Positions 30,998 through 42,089 of a stretch of DNA of 64,000 nucleotides are shown piece by piece. The notes beneath the pieces are model-generated. The model saw only the letters and a list, made by a program, of their open reading frames with translations. It did no database searches and was not told where the DNA came from. A program made the translations under genes and the position numbers. The stretch lies in the NCBI RefSeq assembly GCF_035917455.1, contig NZ_CP109078.1, positions 1,116,001 to 1,180,000 of the forward strand, read 5' to 3'. Each line of letters opens with the position of its first letter. Position 1 is the stretch's first letter. The DNA comes from Micromonospora sp. NBC_01796. GTDB taxonomy: Bacteria > Actinomycetota > Actinomycetes > Mycobacteriales > Micromonosporaceae.

Positions 30998-32215
30998 CTA
31001 GTCGACGGACTCCAGCATCAGCGCGATGCCCTGACCGACCCCGATGCACATGGTGCACAGCGCCCGCCGCGCCCCCCGGTGGCGCAGTTCCAGCCCCGCG
31101 GTCAACGCCAGCCGGGCACCGCTGGCGCCGAGCGGATGCCCGAGGGCGATCGCGCCGCCGTTCGGGTTGACGTGCTCGGCGTCCTCCGGCAGTCCCAACT
31201 CGCGCAGGACGGCGACCGCCTGCGCGGCGAACGCCTCGTTCAACTCGACCAGGTCGACGTCGCCGATGCCGATGCCGAGCCGGTCGAGCAGCCGCCCGGT
31301 CGCCGGGACCGGGCCCATGCCCATCACCCGTGGCGGCACCCCGGCGGCGGCCGATCCGGTGATCCGGGCCAGCGGGGTGAGGTCGTAGCGGCGTACCGCG
31401 TCTGCGCTGGCGACGAGCACCGCGGCGGCGCCGTCGTTGACCCCGGAGGAGTTCCCGGCGGTGACGGTGCCGCCGTCGCGGAACGGGGTGGGCAGTGCCG
31501 CGAGCCGCTCCAGGGAGGTCTCCCTCGGGTGCTCGTCGAGGTCCACCAACCGGGTCTCCCGGCGGCCGGCCGGAACCTCGATCGGCGCGATCTCCTCGGC
31601 GAGCCGGCCGCTGGCCTGGGCGCGTGCCGCCCGCTGCTGGGAGCGGTACGCGAACGCGTCCTGGGCGGCCCGGTCGACGCCGTACTCGGCGGCCACGTTC
31701 TCCGCCGTCTCCGGCATGGCGTCGGTGCCCCAGCCGCGTTCCATCAGCGGGTTGACGAACCGCCACCCGAGCGTGGTGTCGTAGATCTCCGCCGCGCGGG
31801 AGAAGGGTGTGGTCGCCTTCGGCATGACAAACGGCGCCCGGCTCATGCTCTCCACCCCGCCGGCGACCATCAGGTCGGCCTCACCGGCGATGACGGCGCG
31901 GGCGGCGATCCCGACCGCGTCCAGCCCCGAGCCGCACAACCGGTTCACGGTGGTCCCCGGCACAGCCTCGGGGAGCCCGGCCAGCAGGGTCGCCATCCGG
32001 GCCACGTTCCGGTTGTCCTCACCGGCCTGGTTGGCGCAGCCGAGCACCACATCGTCCACGGCCGCCCAGTCGACCGTCCGGTGGCGGGCCACGAGTTCCC
32101 GGATCACGTGCGCCGCGAGGTCGTCCGGACGTACGCCGGCCAGCGCGCCGGCGTACCGGCCGATCGGGGTACGGACGCCGGAGACGAGGTATGCCGCTGT
32201 CACGCCGGGCAGCAT
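30998..32215 (-). CDS. Acetyl-CoA C-acyltransferase (thiolase, 3-oxoadipyl-CoA thiolase-like)
   Basis: The 405-residue enzyme has all thiolase active-site blocks: [11 protein letters not shown] (nucleophile Cys at 94), NEAFAAQ (about 328), [10 protein letters not shown] (about 361) and CIGVGQGIA (second Cys about 393). It cleaves or forms 3-oxoacyl-CoA. The [11 protein letters not shown] segment and overall sequence are most like PcaF/PaaJ degradative thiolases, but no aromatic-degradation genes are nearby, so the substrate is open. ATG 32215 or GTG 32203 may be the start; neither has a good ribosome site. Confidence 0.93.
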   Translation of the reverse strand: MLPGVTAAYLVSGVRTPIGRYAGALAGVRPDDLAAHVIRELVARHRTVDWAAVDDVVLGCANQAGEDNRNVARMATLLAGLPEAVPGTTVNRLCGSGLDAVGIAARAVIAGEADLMVAGGVESMSRAPFVMPKATTPFSRAAEIYDTTLGWRFVNPLMERGWGTDAMPETAENVAAEYGVDRAAQDAFAYRSQQRAARAQASGRLAEEIAPIEVPAGRRETRLVDLDEHPRETSLERLAALPTPFRDGGTVTAGNSSGVNDGAAAVLVASADAVRRYDLTPLARITGSAAAGVPPRVMGMGPVPATGRLLDRLGIGIGDVDLVELNEAFAAQAVAVLRELGLPEDAEHVNPNGGAIALGHPLGASGARLALTAGLELRHRGARRALCTMCIGVGQGIALMLESVD

Positions 32216-32336
32216 AACCAGTCGAGATCAAGTCCCGCCCCGCCGGCCGCCCCGACCAGGTCCGGGGCGGCGACCAGGTACGTCGGGCACACCCGACCGG
32301 CACCGGTGCCCCGAGCCGGCAAGATAGTTTGTCCCC

Positions 32337-32993
32337 ATGCGCCGGACCCTGGTCGCTCGCGGCGCCGCCGCCAGCCTGCTGACCGGAGTGGTCGTCGTGA
32401 CCCTCGCCGTGGTCGCCGGTCCGACCTCCCCCGTCACCGGGTACGTCAGCGAGGCCGGCGTCGGCCCCAGCGGGTACGCGACCGCGTACCAGGTCGGGAT
32501 CTTCGCGGTGGCGGTCGGCCTGCTCCTGCTCGCCGCGGCCCTGACCCCGACGCTGCGGCCGGCGTCCACCCTGCTGGCCGTCGGCGCCGCCGGCACCGGG
32601 CTGTCCGCCTCGGTTCCCTGCACCGCCGGTTGCCCGCTCCCGCCGTTCGAGCCGACCACCACCACCGACCTGGTCCACGGCAGCGGCAGCATCCTCGCGG
32701 TGGCCTGCGTCGTCTTCGCCATGGTGGCGATCGCCTGGTCGGCCACTGACGCCCGGGTGCTGCGCCGGCTCGGCCTGGTCGGCGCCACGGTGGCGCTGCC
32801 GCTGTCGGTGACGATCGGCCTGGCCATGCTCACCGTCGGCCGGGGACCCCTGATCGGGGCGGTCGAACGGACCCTGCTGCTCGTCATCGCGCTCTGGGCG
32901 ATCGCCAGCGCATTGACAGCGGGCTTCGTACGCGGTGATATGTCACCCGAGCGTCCGGCCGGCTCCGCCGTCCGACATCCGGGCCGGCCCTGA
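32337..32993 (+). CDS. DUF998 family membrane protein
   Basis: The 218-residue protein has six hydrophobic segments and the DUF998 features of a polar loop after helix 1 (SEAGVGPSG) and CTAGCPLPPFEPTTTTDLVHG between helices 3 and 4. Function unknown. ATG at 32337 follows a TAGTTT box by about six bases without a ribosome site, suggesting a leaderless transcript. Confidence 0.83.
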   Translation: MRRTLVARGAAASLLTGVVVVTLAVVAGPTSPVTGYVSEAGVGPSGYATAYQVGIFAVAVGLLLLAAALTPTLRPASTLLAVGAAGTGLSASVPCTAGCPLPPFEPTTTTDLVHGSGSILAVACVVFAMVAIAWSATDARVLRRLGLVGATVALPLSVTIGLAMLTVGRGPLIGAVERTLLLVIALWAIASALTAGFVRGDMSPERPAGSAVRHPGRP

Positions 32994-34199
<1,206 letters not shown>

Positions 34200-34205
34200 C
34201 CGACC

Positions 34206-34225
34206 GCCGGGGATTCAGCCCCGGC
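34206..34225. terminator. Hairpin shared by two convergent gene ends
   Basis: GCCGGGG (34206-34212) pairs with CCCCGGC (34219-34225) around a 6-base loop that contains the permease stop codon; the arm reaches into the last codons of the permease gene. It is 6 bases after the OYE stop. Confidence 0.5.
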
Positions 34226-35459
34226 CGGTGGTACGGCGACCGCGTCGGGACACCGAGTCGAGGATGACGGCGGCCAGCAGCACACCTGCGGTGATCATGA
34301 ACCGGACCGACGAGTTGAGCTGGAGCAGGAACATGCCCGAGGTGATCGACCCGAGCACCAGTGCGCCGAGCAGCGCGCCGTAGGTCGAGCCCCGGCCGCC
34401 GAAGAGGCTCACCCCGCCGATGACGGCGGCGGCGATGGCGATCAGGAGGGTGTCGGCGGCCCCGGTGGACTGGCCGGCGGCGAATCCGCGGGACGCGGTC
34501 AGCACCCCGCCGAAGGCGGCGAACGCGGAGGCGAGCGCGAACACGGAGATCCGGATCAGCGAGACGTTGATGCCGGCCCGGCGGGCGGCCTCGACGTTGC
34601 CACCGACCGCGAAGATGCTCCGGCCGTAGCGGGTCCGGCGCAGCACCAGGTCGACGATGACCACCAGACCCACGAAGATCAACAACGCCACCGGTACGCC
34701 CTGCCAGGCGTTGAGTACGCCCACCGCGGCGAAGACCAGTACGGCCAGCCCGACCACCCGCACCAGCGAGGGCAGTACGCCCCGGGTCGGCAGTCCGGCC
34801 GCGATCCGGCGCCGACTGTCCACCAGCACGGTCAGGGCGTACACGACCACTGCCGCCGCGCCGATCACCCAGCCGGAGACGCTGTCCAGGTTGGTGTGGG
34901 TCAGCCCGCCGATCACCCCGGTGTACGGGAGGTTGATCGTCCCCTCCGGACTGAGCAGGTAGAGCTGCAGGCCCTGCCAGCCGATGTTGCCGGACAGGGT
35001 GACGATGAACGCGGGCACCCCGAGCCGGGCGAAGATGCTGCCCTGGAAGATGCCGATCGCGATGCCGAAGATGACCGCGACGATGATCGCCGCCACGTCG
35101 CCCCAACCGTTGCGCACGCTCAGTACGGCCAGCAGGGCGGCGGCCACACCGGCGACCGAGCCGACCGACAGGTCGATCTCGCCGAGCAGCAGGACCAGCA
35201 CGATGCCGACACTGATCGTGCCGGTGGCGGCGATCTGGAGGGCGAGGTTGGTCAGGTTCTGCGGGCTGAGGAAGGCGTCGTTGAGCGACTGGAACACCGC
35301 CCAGATGACGATCAGTCCGATCACCACCGGCCAGGCGCCCAGTTCGCCGCCGCGCAACCGCCGCCGCAGGGCGTCCAGCGGGCCGGTGGTCCCCCGGTCG
35401 GCCGGGTGTTGGAGACCGTCACCGGCGGGCGGCTCCGGACTCGTGGTCGCCGTACTCAT
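34215..35459 (-). CDS. Sugar ABC transporter permease (XylH/RbsC type)
   Basis: ATG at 35459 has GGGAGG seven bases upstream; the frame running further up is a shadow of the ATPase tail. The 414-residue product has some ten membrane helices and the BPD_transp_2 signatures LLLGEIDLSVGSVAGV (about 108) and GGVSLFGGRGSTYGALLGA near the C-terminus. A longer periplasmic/loop region (about 190-250) is typical of xylose-type permeases. It is the last gene of a three-gene operon, 19 bp after the ATPase gene. Confidence 0.94.
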   Translation of the reverse strand: MSTATTSPEPPAGDGLQHPADRGTTGPLDALRRRLRGGELGAWPVVIGLIVIWAVFQSLNDAFLSPQNLTNLALQIAATGTISVGIVLVLLLGEIDLSVGSVAGVAAALLAVLSVRNGWGDVAAIIVAVIFGIAIGIFQGSIFARLGVPAFIVTLSGNIGWQGLQLYLLSPEGTINLPYTGVIGGLTHTNLDSVSGWVIGAAAVVVYALTVLVDSRRRIAAGLPTRGVLPSLVRVVGLAVLVFAAVGVLNAWQGVPVALLIFVGLVVIVDLVLRRTRYGRSIFAVGGNVEAARRAGINVSLIRISVFALASAFAAFGGVLTASRGFAAGQSTGAADTLLIAIAAAVIGGVSLFGGRGSTYGALLGALVLGSITSGMFLLQLNSSVRFMITAGVLLAAVILDSVSRRGRRTTGRG

Positions 35460-35478
35460 GCCGAGACCTCCCGCCGTG

Positions 35479-36507
<1,029 letters not shown>

Positions 36508-36583
36508 CCCGTTTCAGATCACGATCCGCCTGAGGAAGATCACGTGTTGCCCGAGGAAGATCAGGAATTGCCGCGGCGGGTCA
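36508..36583 (-). repeat. 21-bp degenerate tandem repeat starting at a stop codon
   Basis: On the minus strand, units start with TGA at 36583 (the stop of the binding-protein gene), 36563, 36542 and 36521. The second and third are 21 bp and share TGATCTTCCTC. The fourth is partial and runs to the ATPase start. The array fills the whole 73-bp gap between the two genes. Confidence 0.65.
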
Positions 36584-37708
36584 GGAGATGCCGGCGGAGG
36601 CGCACGGTGCGGCGAACGCACCGGCACAGATCTGCGCCACCGTGTAGAACCCGTCCTTGATCACCGTGTCCTTGATGTTGGTCTTGGTCACCGAGACCGG
36701 CTCCAGCAGGACCGACGCGACGTCCTTGGTCCCGTTGTTGCGCATGGTGGTCGACTGCGCGGTGAAGTCCTGGCCGGTCGCCGCGTCGATCGCCATCTGC
36801 CCGGCGATGTCCGCCTCCGGTTTGATCGACTTGAAGACCGTCATGAACTGGTCACCGGAGACGATCCGCTGGATCCCGGCGAGTTCGGCGTCCTGACCGG
36901 TGACCGGGGGCAGCGGCGTACCGAATCCGGCGCCCTTCATCGAGGCGATCGCCCCACCGGCCATGCCGTCGTTGGCGGCGTAGACACCGATCACCCGGTC
37001 CCGCCCGATGGCCGTGATCGCCTGGTCCATCTCCTGCTGGGCCCGGTCCGGGGACCAGTCCGGGGTGTCGAACTCGTTGCCGATGTTGACCTTCCCGTCC
37101 AGTACGGAGTGGGCGCCGGCCTTGAAGTCGGCCGCGTTCGGGTCGGTCGGCGAACCGTTGATCATCACGATGTCGCCGCGCTTCGGGTCCTGCCCGTTCG
37201 CGCTCAACTGGTCCAGCAGCGCCTGCCCCTGCACCATGCCGACCCGCCGGTTGTCGTACGAGACGTAGAAGCTGACCGGGCCGGAGGCGAGCCGGTCGTA
37301 CGCGACCACCGGCACCTTCTGTGACTGGGCGTTGCTGACGATCGCGCCGGCCGCCTTCGCGTCGACCGCGTCGAGGATCATCACCTTGATCCCCTGGGTC
37401 AGCATCGCCTCGGCCTGCGACTGCTGCTTGGCCGGGTCCTGGTCGGCGTTCTGGTAGAGGACCTCGCACTTGGGACACAGCTCGGCAAGCCGCGACTGGA
37501 TCAGCGGCCGGTCGAAGGTCTCGTACCGGGTCGTCTTGGATTCCGGCAGCAGCAGACCGATCTTGAACCCGTCGGCGACCTTCACGTTGCTGGAGGTCGT
37601 GCCGCTACCGCCGCCGTTGTCGTCGTCTCCCCCACAGCCGGCAACCGCGAGCCCGGCCACGAGCAGCGCGCTGGTGACGCGCACGGCGGCGCGAAATCTC
37701 GTTGACAC
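36581..37708 (-). CDS. Sugar ABC transporter substrate-binding lipoprotein (XylF/ChvE type)
   Basis: The 375-residue lipoprotein has a signal peptide with lipobox AVAGC (Cys at 25), an Asp/Gly/Ser linker and a family 4 periplasmic-binding fold (about 48-340) with ESKTTRYETFDRP, VMILDAVDAKAAG, PVVAYDRL and VYAANDGMAGGAI. Similarity is to pentose- or multiple-sugar-binding proteins; the sugar is not certain. GTG at 37708 has AGGAGG six bases upstream. It is the first gene of the transporter operon; the promoter lies in 37709-37883. Its stop begins a 21-bp repeat array. Confidence 0.94.
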   Translation of the reverse strand: MSTRFRAAVRVTSALLVAGLAVAGCGGDDDNGGGSGTTSSNVKVADGFKIGLLLPESKTTRYETFDRPLIQSRLAELCPKCEVLYQNADQDPAKQQSQAEAMLTQGIKVMILDAVDAKAAGAIVSNAQSQKVPVVAYDRLASGPVSFYVSYDNRRVGMVQGQALLDQLSANGQDPKRGDIVMINGSPTDPNAADFKAGAHSVLDGKVNIGNEFDTPDWSPDRAQQEMDQAITAIGRDRVIGVYAANDGMAGGAIASMKGAGFGTPLPPVTGQDAELAGIQRIVSGDQFMTVFKSIKPEADIAGQMAIDAATGQDFTAQSTTMRNNGTKDVASVLLEPVSVTKTNIKDTVIKDGFYTVAQICAGAFAAPCASAGIS

Positions 37709-37883
37709 GTCTACCTCCTGGCTAGCCGACCCCGTCGCCGTAGTACCGCCGCAGGGGTTTCACATTTGCCCTGGTTGTCAGCTTGGCGGAACTAAGCGGT
37801 CTTTGGAGCTGCTTTGCCAGCATCGGTGGCACCACGCTGCCGAGGATCCACCCCGACAGCCGTCGACCGGCAGAAACGAAGGC

Positions 37884-38717
37884 TCAGAACAGGATGGTGG
37901 CGAACGTACCGACCGGCTGGAAGCCGCAACGCTCGTAGACCCGGCGGGCGGGCACGTTGTAGTCGTTGACGTAGAGCGACACCGTCGGCGCGACCCGGGT
38001 CAGGGCGTCCGCCACGACCGCGGCCATCGCGGCGGCGGCGATCCCCCGGCCGCGCCACCCCGGCGCCACCCAGACACCCTGGATCTGCGCGGTGCGCCGG
38101 GTGACGACCGCGAGTTCGGCCTTGAAGACCACCTGGCCGTCGACAAACCGGGCGTACGCGCGGCGCGCCCGGACCAGGTCGGCGACCCGACGGCGGTAAC
38201 TGCGCCCACCGTCCTCGGCCAGCGGTGACACGCCCACCTCTTCGGTGTACATCGCCACGGCGGCCGGAAAGAGCAGGTCGACCTCGGCCGGGCGGACCGG
38301 GCGCACGTCGGGGTCGACCGGGATCGGCGGCTGCGCCCCGGTGGCCAGCAACGGCTGGTTCGGGCGTACGTCACGGGCCGGGCCCCAGTGCGCCGAGAGC
38401 TGCTCCCAGAGGCCGAGCACCTCGTCGGCCCGCCCGACGATCGACGAGCAGAACCGGTCCTCGGCGGCGAGCAGTTCACCGAACGCGCTGATCGCGGAGG
38501 CGGTCGCCCGTACGGGGGTGAGCTGACCGCCGACCCAGCAGAGCGACTCGATCTCCCGGCCGGAACCGTAGCCGTAGACCCGACCGTCCGCCCGCCACCA
38601 GGACAGTCCGTGCGCGGCGATCCGCTCGGCCACCTGGGCAGCCGCGTACGGTTCGAGGTCGAGCAGCCGTTCGACCGCGCCCCGCTCGGCCTCGCCGAGT
38701 TGCCGTACCGGAACCAT
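37884..38717 (-). CDS. GNAT acetyltransferase with N-terminal DUF4081-like domain
   Basis: The product of 277 residues (ATG 38717; the upstream frame lacks a ribosome site) has an N-terminal domain like DUF4081 (about 1-130) and a GNAT domain (about 140-277) with the acetyl-CoA loop VWVAPGWRGRGIAAAAM and SLYVNDYNVPARRVYERCGF. It corresponds in position to Rv2867c, next to ispG in mycobacteria, but here a PadR/MFS pair lies between them. Acceptor unknown. Confidence 0.88.
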   Translation of the reverse strand: MVPVRQLGEAERGAVERLLDLEPYAAAQVAERIAAHGLSWWRADGRVYGYGSGREIESLCWVGGQLTPVRATASAISAFGELLAAEDRFCSSIVGRADEVLGLWEQLSAHWGPARDVRPNQPLLATGAQPPIPVDPDVRPVRPAEVDLLFPAAVAMYTEEVGVSPLAEDGGRSYRRRVADLVRARRAYARFVDGQVVFKAELAVVTRRTAQIQGVWVAPGWRGRGIAAAAMAAVVADALTRVAPTVSLYVNDYNVPARRVYERCGFQPVGTFATILF

Positions 38718-38781
38718 CAGCACACCCACCAGCGTGCCAGATGAGTGACCGCTCGGGCGGGGCGACGTCCGTGCCCGCCCC

Positions 38782-40053
38782 TCAGGAGGGGGCCCTTCCG
38801 CCACCGGAGGCGACAACCAGCGGCGCTTCCTGCATCCCGACGCTGGTGGGGCGGTGTTGGGCGGCCCAGCGTACGACCGGGGGTTGTGCCGCGCCGAGCA
38901 GCGCGAAGAGTACGGCCAGCACCAACCACCCCGGCGCGCCCCAGCCGATCGCGAGCGTGGTCACCAGGACCGGGGCCAGCATGCCGCCGAGCTGCATCCC
39001 CATCCCGTACGCGCCCTGGTACTGCCCCTGGGCGTGGGCCGGAGCCAGCCCGAACGAGATGCCCCAACCGGCGGCGGAGTGCCAGAGTTCCCCGATCACG
39101 TGCACCAGTGCGCCGGCCACCAGCAGGCCGACCGCCACCGGGGTCGGCACCCCGCCGCTGGCCGCGTAGAGCAGGCAGGCGACACCGATGGCGACTCCGG
39201 CCCGGCGGGCGGCGTGCGCGGCCCCGGTCAACTGCTCGGTCCCGCGCGAGGCGCGTACCTGGAACAGGACGATGACGGTGGTGTTCACCAGGAGCAGGAC
39301 CGAGATCAGCCAGCGCGGCGCGTGGGTGTGCTGGGCGATCCAGAGCGGCAGTGCGATGTTGAGCAGACCGAAGTGCATCGACATCAGCCCGTCCAGCACG
39401 GTGAAGGCCAGGAACGGGCGGTCCCGCAGGGCGATCAGTCGTGGCCCGTTGCCGGTCCCCCGTACCGGCGGGATCGGCGCCATCGGGATCAGGACCAGTG
39501 CCGCCCCGGCGAGGCTGGCGGCGTTGACCGCGATCAGCGTGACGTACGCGGCCCGGGTGTCGGCGGCGAGCCCGACGCCGGCCAGGACGGTGCCGACCGA
39601 GATGCCGACGTTGGTGGTGGCCCGCAGGTACGCCCTGGTGCGTACGCGCTGGTCGGGTGGTACGGCACCGGCGATCATGGCGCCCCGGGCACCCCGGAAC
39701 GCGGCGTCGCTGAGCGCGGTGGCGACCCCGACCAGGAGGAACTGCGGGAAGGACCGGACCGCGATCAGGGCCGCGGTGAGCCCGGCCGAGCCGAGCAGGC
39801 CGAGGAACTGGATGCCGCGCGGCCCGAACCGGTCGGCCAGGTAGCCCATCGGGGTGCTCGCCACCAGGCTGACCAGCGCGGTCACGGTGAGACCGACACC
39901 GACCTCCGCCACGGTCAGGCCGACCGATCGGGTCAGGAAGAGCGCGCTCGCGGTGAGCCAGATGCCCCGTCCGACCGTCTGGACCAGGGTGGAGACGGCG
40001 AGGATCCGGGCCGCTCCGGGTTCCGGCAGAAGTCGTTCCGGCAGAAGTCGCAT
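38782..40053 (-). CDS. Major facilitator superfamily transporter
   Basis: The 423-residue protein has twelve hydrophobic segments and the MFS loop motif GYLADRFGPRG (about 69-79) between helices 2 and 3. It resembles drug-efflux MFS proteins. ATG at 40053 has GGGTGGGG just upstream. The first codons contain a 15-bp tandem duplication (40021-40035 and 40036-40050), giving LLPERLLPE. A palindromic operator lies 11 bp before the start. It is divergent from a PadR gene, a common efflux-regulator arrangement. Confidence 0.9.
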   Translation of the reverse strand: MRLLPERLLPEPGAARILAVSTLVQTVGRGIWLTASALFLTRSVGLTVAEVGVGLTVTALVSLVASTPMGYLADRFGPRGIQFLGLLGSAGLTAALIAVRSFPQFLLVGVATALSDAAFRGARGAMIAGAVPPDQRVRTRAYLRATTNVGISVGTVLAGVGLAADTRAAYVTLIAVNAASLAGAALVLIPMAPIPPVRGTGNGPRLIALRDRPFLAFTVLDGLMSMHFGLLNIALPLWIAQHTHAPRWLISVLLLVNTTVIVLFQVRASRGTEQLTGAAHAARRAGVAIGVACLLYAASGGVPTPVAVGLLVAGALVHVIGELWHSAAGWGISFGLAPAHAQGQYQGAYGMGMQLGGMLAPVLVTTLAIGWGAPGWLVLAVLFALLGAAQPPVVRWAAQHRPTSVGMQEAPLVVASGGGRAPS

Positions 40054-40063
40054 CACCCCACCC

Positions 40064-40083
40064 AACCGTACGACCGTACGGTT
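40064..40083. promoter_or_regulatory. Operator candidate upstream of the MFS gene
   Basis: AACCGTACG (40064-40072) and CGTACGGTT (40075-40083) are perfect inverted repeats with a 2-bp spacer. The site is 11 bp from the MFS start codon, so binding would block initiation. The 9-2-9 form resembles TetR-family operators, yet the adjacent regulator is a PadR protein. Confidence 0.65.
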
Positions 40084-40137
40084 TGTCGCCCCATTATTGC
40101 CCGACTCACGTCGAGGGGGTTGCAGCCGATGCGTTGG

Positions 40138-40164
40138 CGATATATCGTCGACACATCAGCGATA
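40138..40164. promoter_or_regulatory. PadR autoregulatory operator candidate
   Basis: CGATATATCG (40138-40147) is a perfect 10-bp palindrome of rare AT content for this DNA, and CGATA recurs at 40160-40164 opposite TATCG at 40143-40147. It lies 18-44 bp upstream of the padR start and overlaps the probable -10 region. Confidence 0.5.
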
Positions 40165-40181
40165 CTCACAGGAGGAGTTAC

Positions 40182-40757
40182 ATGAGTTTCCACCGAAGGT
40201 TCCAGGCGATGCACGACGAGTCCCGGATGCGCGGCGGCTTCGGCTTCCCGTCCTTCTCCCCCGGCGGCCACGGACATCCCGGTCACGGCCGGGGACGGGG
40301 TCGCGGCCGGGGACGCCGGCCGAACGTGCGCGGCGCCGTACTGGCCCTGCTCACCGAGCGGCCGATGCACGGCTACGAGATGATCCAGGAGCTCGACTCC
40401 CGTACCGGCGGTGCGTGGCGGCCGAGCCCCGGCTCGATCTACCCCACCCTGCAACTACTCGAGGACGAGGGCCTGATCGTCGCCGCGGCGGCCGAGGCCG
40501 GCGGCGGGCGCAAGCGCTTCAGCCTCACCGAGGCCGGCCAACCCGAAGCCACCGAGGCCGCCCAGACCCCACCCTGGGAAGAGTTCACCCCCGACACCGT
40601 CAACAGCTGGCAGGAGATGCGCGACGCCGGCTTCCAGGCGATGAACGCCCTCCGCCAGGTCATGATCAACGGCACCGACGACCAGCGCGAACGCGCCGCC
40701 CAGGTCCTCGAAGAAACCCGCCGCAAGCTCTACGCCATCCTCGCCGAATCCGAGTGA
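40182..40757 (+). CDS. PadR-family transcriptional regulator with His/Gly/Arg-rich N-terminus
   Basis: ATG at 40182 follows GGAGGAG. The 191-residue product has a disordered His/Gly/Arg-rich leader (about 18-48, HGHPGHGRGRGRGRGRR), then a PadR winged helix (about 50-125, LLTERPMHGYEMIQEL and PGSIYPTLQLLEDEGLI) and a C-terminal helix. The His-rich leader could bind metal or act as a flexible arm. It is divergent from the MFS exporter and probably controls it in response to a small hydrophobic ligand. Confidence 0.92.
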   Translation: MSFHRRFQAMHDESRMRGGFGFPSFSPGGHGHPGHGRGRGRGRGRRPNVRGAVLALLTERPMHGYEMIQELDSRTGGAWRPSPGSIYPTLQLLEDEGLIVAAAAEAGGGRKRFSLTEAGQPEATEAAQTPPWEEFTPDTVNSWQEMRDAGFQAMNALRQVMINGTDDQRERAAQVLEETRRKLYAILAESE

Positions 40758-40786
40758 CCGCCTCAGCACCCAGGACCAGACAGCAG

Positions 40787-40821
40787 AAAGGGCATCCCCA
40801 CCACAGGAGGGGATGCCCTTT
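40787..40821 (+). terminator. Terminator after the padR gene
   Basis: A 13-bp stem (40787-40799 with 40809-40821), loop of 9 bases, begins with AAA and ends in TTT, a classical intrinsic form, 29 bases after the padR stop. Confidence 0.85.
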
Positions 40822-40834
40822 CCGTACGCACAAA

Positions 40835-40907
40835 GGTTTTCCGGGCGGCGTCCCCACGACGGGGATCAAGCCTGACGACCCAGAGTGGGGACGCCGCCCG
40901 GAAAACC
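40835..40907 (-). terminator. Long 23-bp hairpin after ispG
   Basis: Arms 40835-40857 and 40885-40907 are perfectly complementary over 23 bp, separated by a 27-base loop. The hairpin starts two bases after the ispG stop codon (40910-40912). On the minus strand the second arm ends in AAAACC, not a T-tract. Confidence 0.85.
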
Positions 40908-40909
40908 CC

Positions 40910-42082
40910 CTAGTGAACAGTCACCGTAGGCCCGGTGATCATGTCCCGCAGCTCCTCGGGCAACTCCGCACCCATCTCATCCGCCAACCGCAGCGCCTCT
41001 TCGATCAGCGTCTCGACGATCTGCGCCTCGGGCACCGTCTTGACCACCTGACCGCGTACGAAAATCTGGCCCTTGCCGTTGCCCGACGCGACGCCGAGGT
41101 CGGCCTCCCGGGCCTCGCCCGGTCCGTTGACCACGCAGCCCATGACGGCGACCCGCAGCGGCACCGGCAGCCCTTCCAGACCGGCGGTGACCTCCTCGGC
41201 CAGCTTGTAGACGTCGACCTGGGCCCGACCGCAGGACGGGCAGGAGACGATCTCCAGACCCCGTTCGCGCAGGCCCAGCGACTCCAGGATCTGGTTACCG
41301 ACCTTGATCTCCTCGACCGGCGGCGCGGAGAGCGAGACCCGGATCGTGTCGCCGATCCCCTCGGCCAGCAGCGCGCCGAACGCGACCGCCGACTTGATGG
41401 TGCCCTGGAACGCCGGCCCGGCCTCGGTCACCCCGAGGTGCAGCGGATAGTCGCACTGCTCGGCGAGCTGCCGGTACGCCCGGATCATGACCACCGGGTC
41501 GTTGTGCTTGACCGAGATCTTGATGTCCCGGAAGCCGTGCTCCTCGAACAGCGAGCATTCCCAGAGCGCCGACTCGACCAGTGCCTCGGCGGTCGCCTTG
41601 CCGTACTTGGCGAGCAGGCGCTTGTCCAGGGAGCCGGCGTTCACACCGATCCGGATCGGCACCCTGGCCGCCTCGGCGGCGCGGGCGATCTCGGCCACCT
41701 TGTCGTCGAACTGCCGGATGTTGCCCGGGTTGACCCGGACCGCCGCGCAGCCCGCGTCGATCGCGGCGAAGACGTACTTCGGCTGGAAGTGGATGTCGGC
41801 GATCACCGGGATCTGCGACTTCTTGGCGATCGCCGGGAGCGCCTCCACGTCGTCCTGGGAGGGCACGGCAACCCGGACGATCTGGCATCCGGACGCGGTC
41901 AGCTCGGCGATCTGCTGGAGCGTGGCGTTCACGTCGGAGGTAAGGGTGGTGGTCATCGACTGCACCGAGACCGGGGCACCGCCGCCGACCGGTACGGACC
42001 CGACCATGATCTGGCGACTGATCCGCCGGGGTGCGAGCGGCGGCGGAGGTACGGCCGGCATACCGAGACTGACAGCGGTCAC
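40910..42082 (-). CDS. ispG: (E)-4-hydroxy-3-methylbut-2-enyl-diphosphate synthase
   Basis: The 390-residue [4Fe-4S] enzyme makes HMBPP in the MEP isoprenoid pathway. The N-terminal TIM barrel begins [23 protein letters not shown]. The cluster ligands are in CPSCGR (about 281-286) and GCVVNGPGE (about 314-322). GTG at 42082 has AAGGTGA eight bases upstream. It is last in dxr-rip-ispG, with 7 bp separating it from rip. The transcript ends in the 23-bp hairpin. Confidence 0.97.
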   Translation of the reverse strand: MTAVSLGMPAVPPPPLAPRRISRQIMVGSVPVGGGAPVSVQSMTTTLTSDVNATLQQIAELTASGCQIVRVAVPSQDDVEALPAIAKKSQIPVIADIHFQPKYVFAAIDAGCAAVRVNPGNIRQFDDKVAEIARAAEAARVPIRIGVNAGSLDKRLLAKYGKATAEALVESALWECSLFEEHGFRDIKISVKHNDPVVMIRAYRQLAEQCDYPLHLGVTEAGPAFQGTIKSAVAFGALLAEGIGDTIRVSLSAPPVEEIKVGNQILESLGLRERGLEIVSCPSCGRAQVDVYKLAEEVTAGLEGLPVPLRVAVMGCVVNGPGEAREADLGVASGNGKGQIFVRGQVVKTVPEAQIVETLIEEALRLADEMGAELPEELRDMITGPTVTVH

Positions 42083-42089
42083 TGGACAC

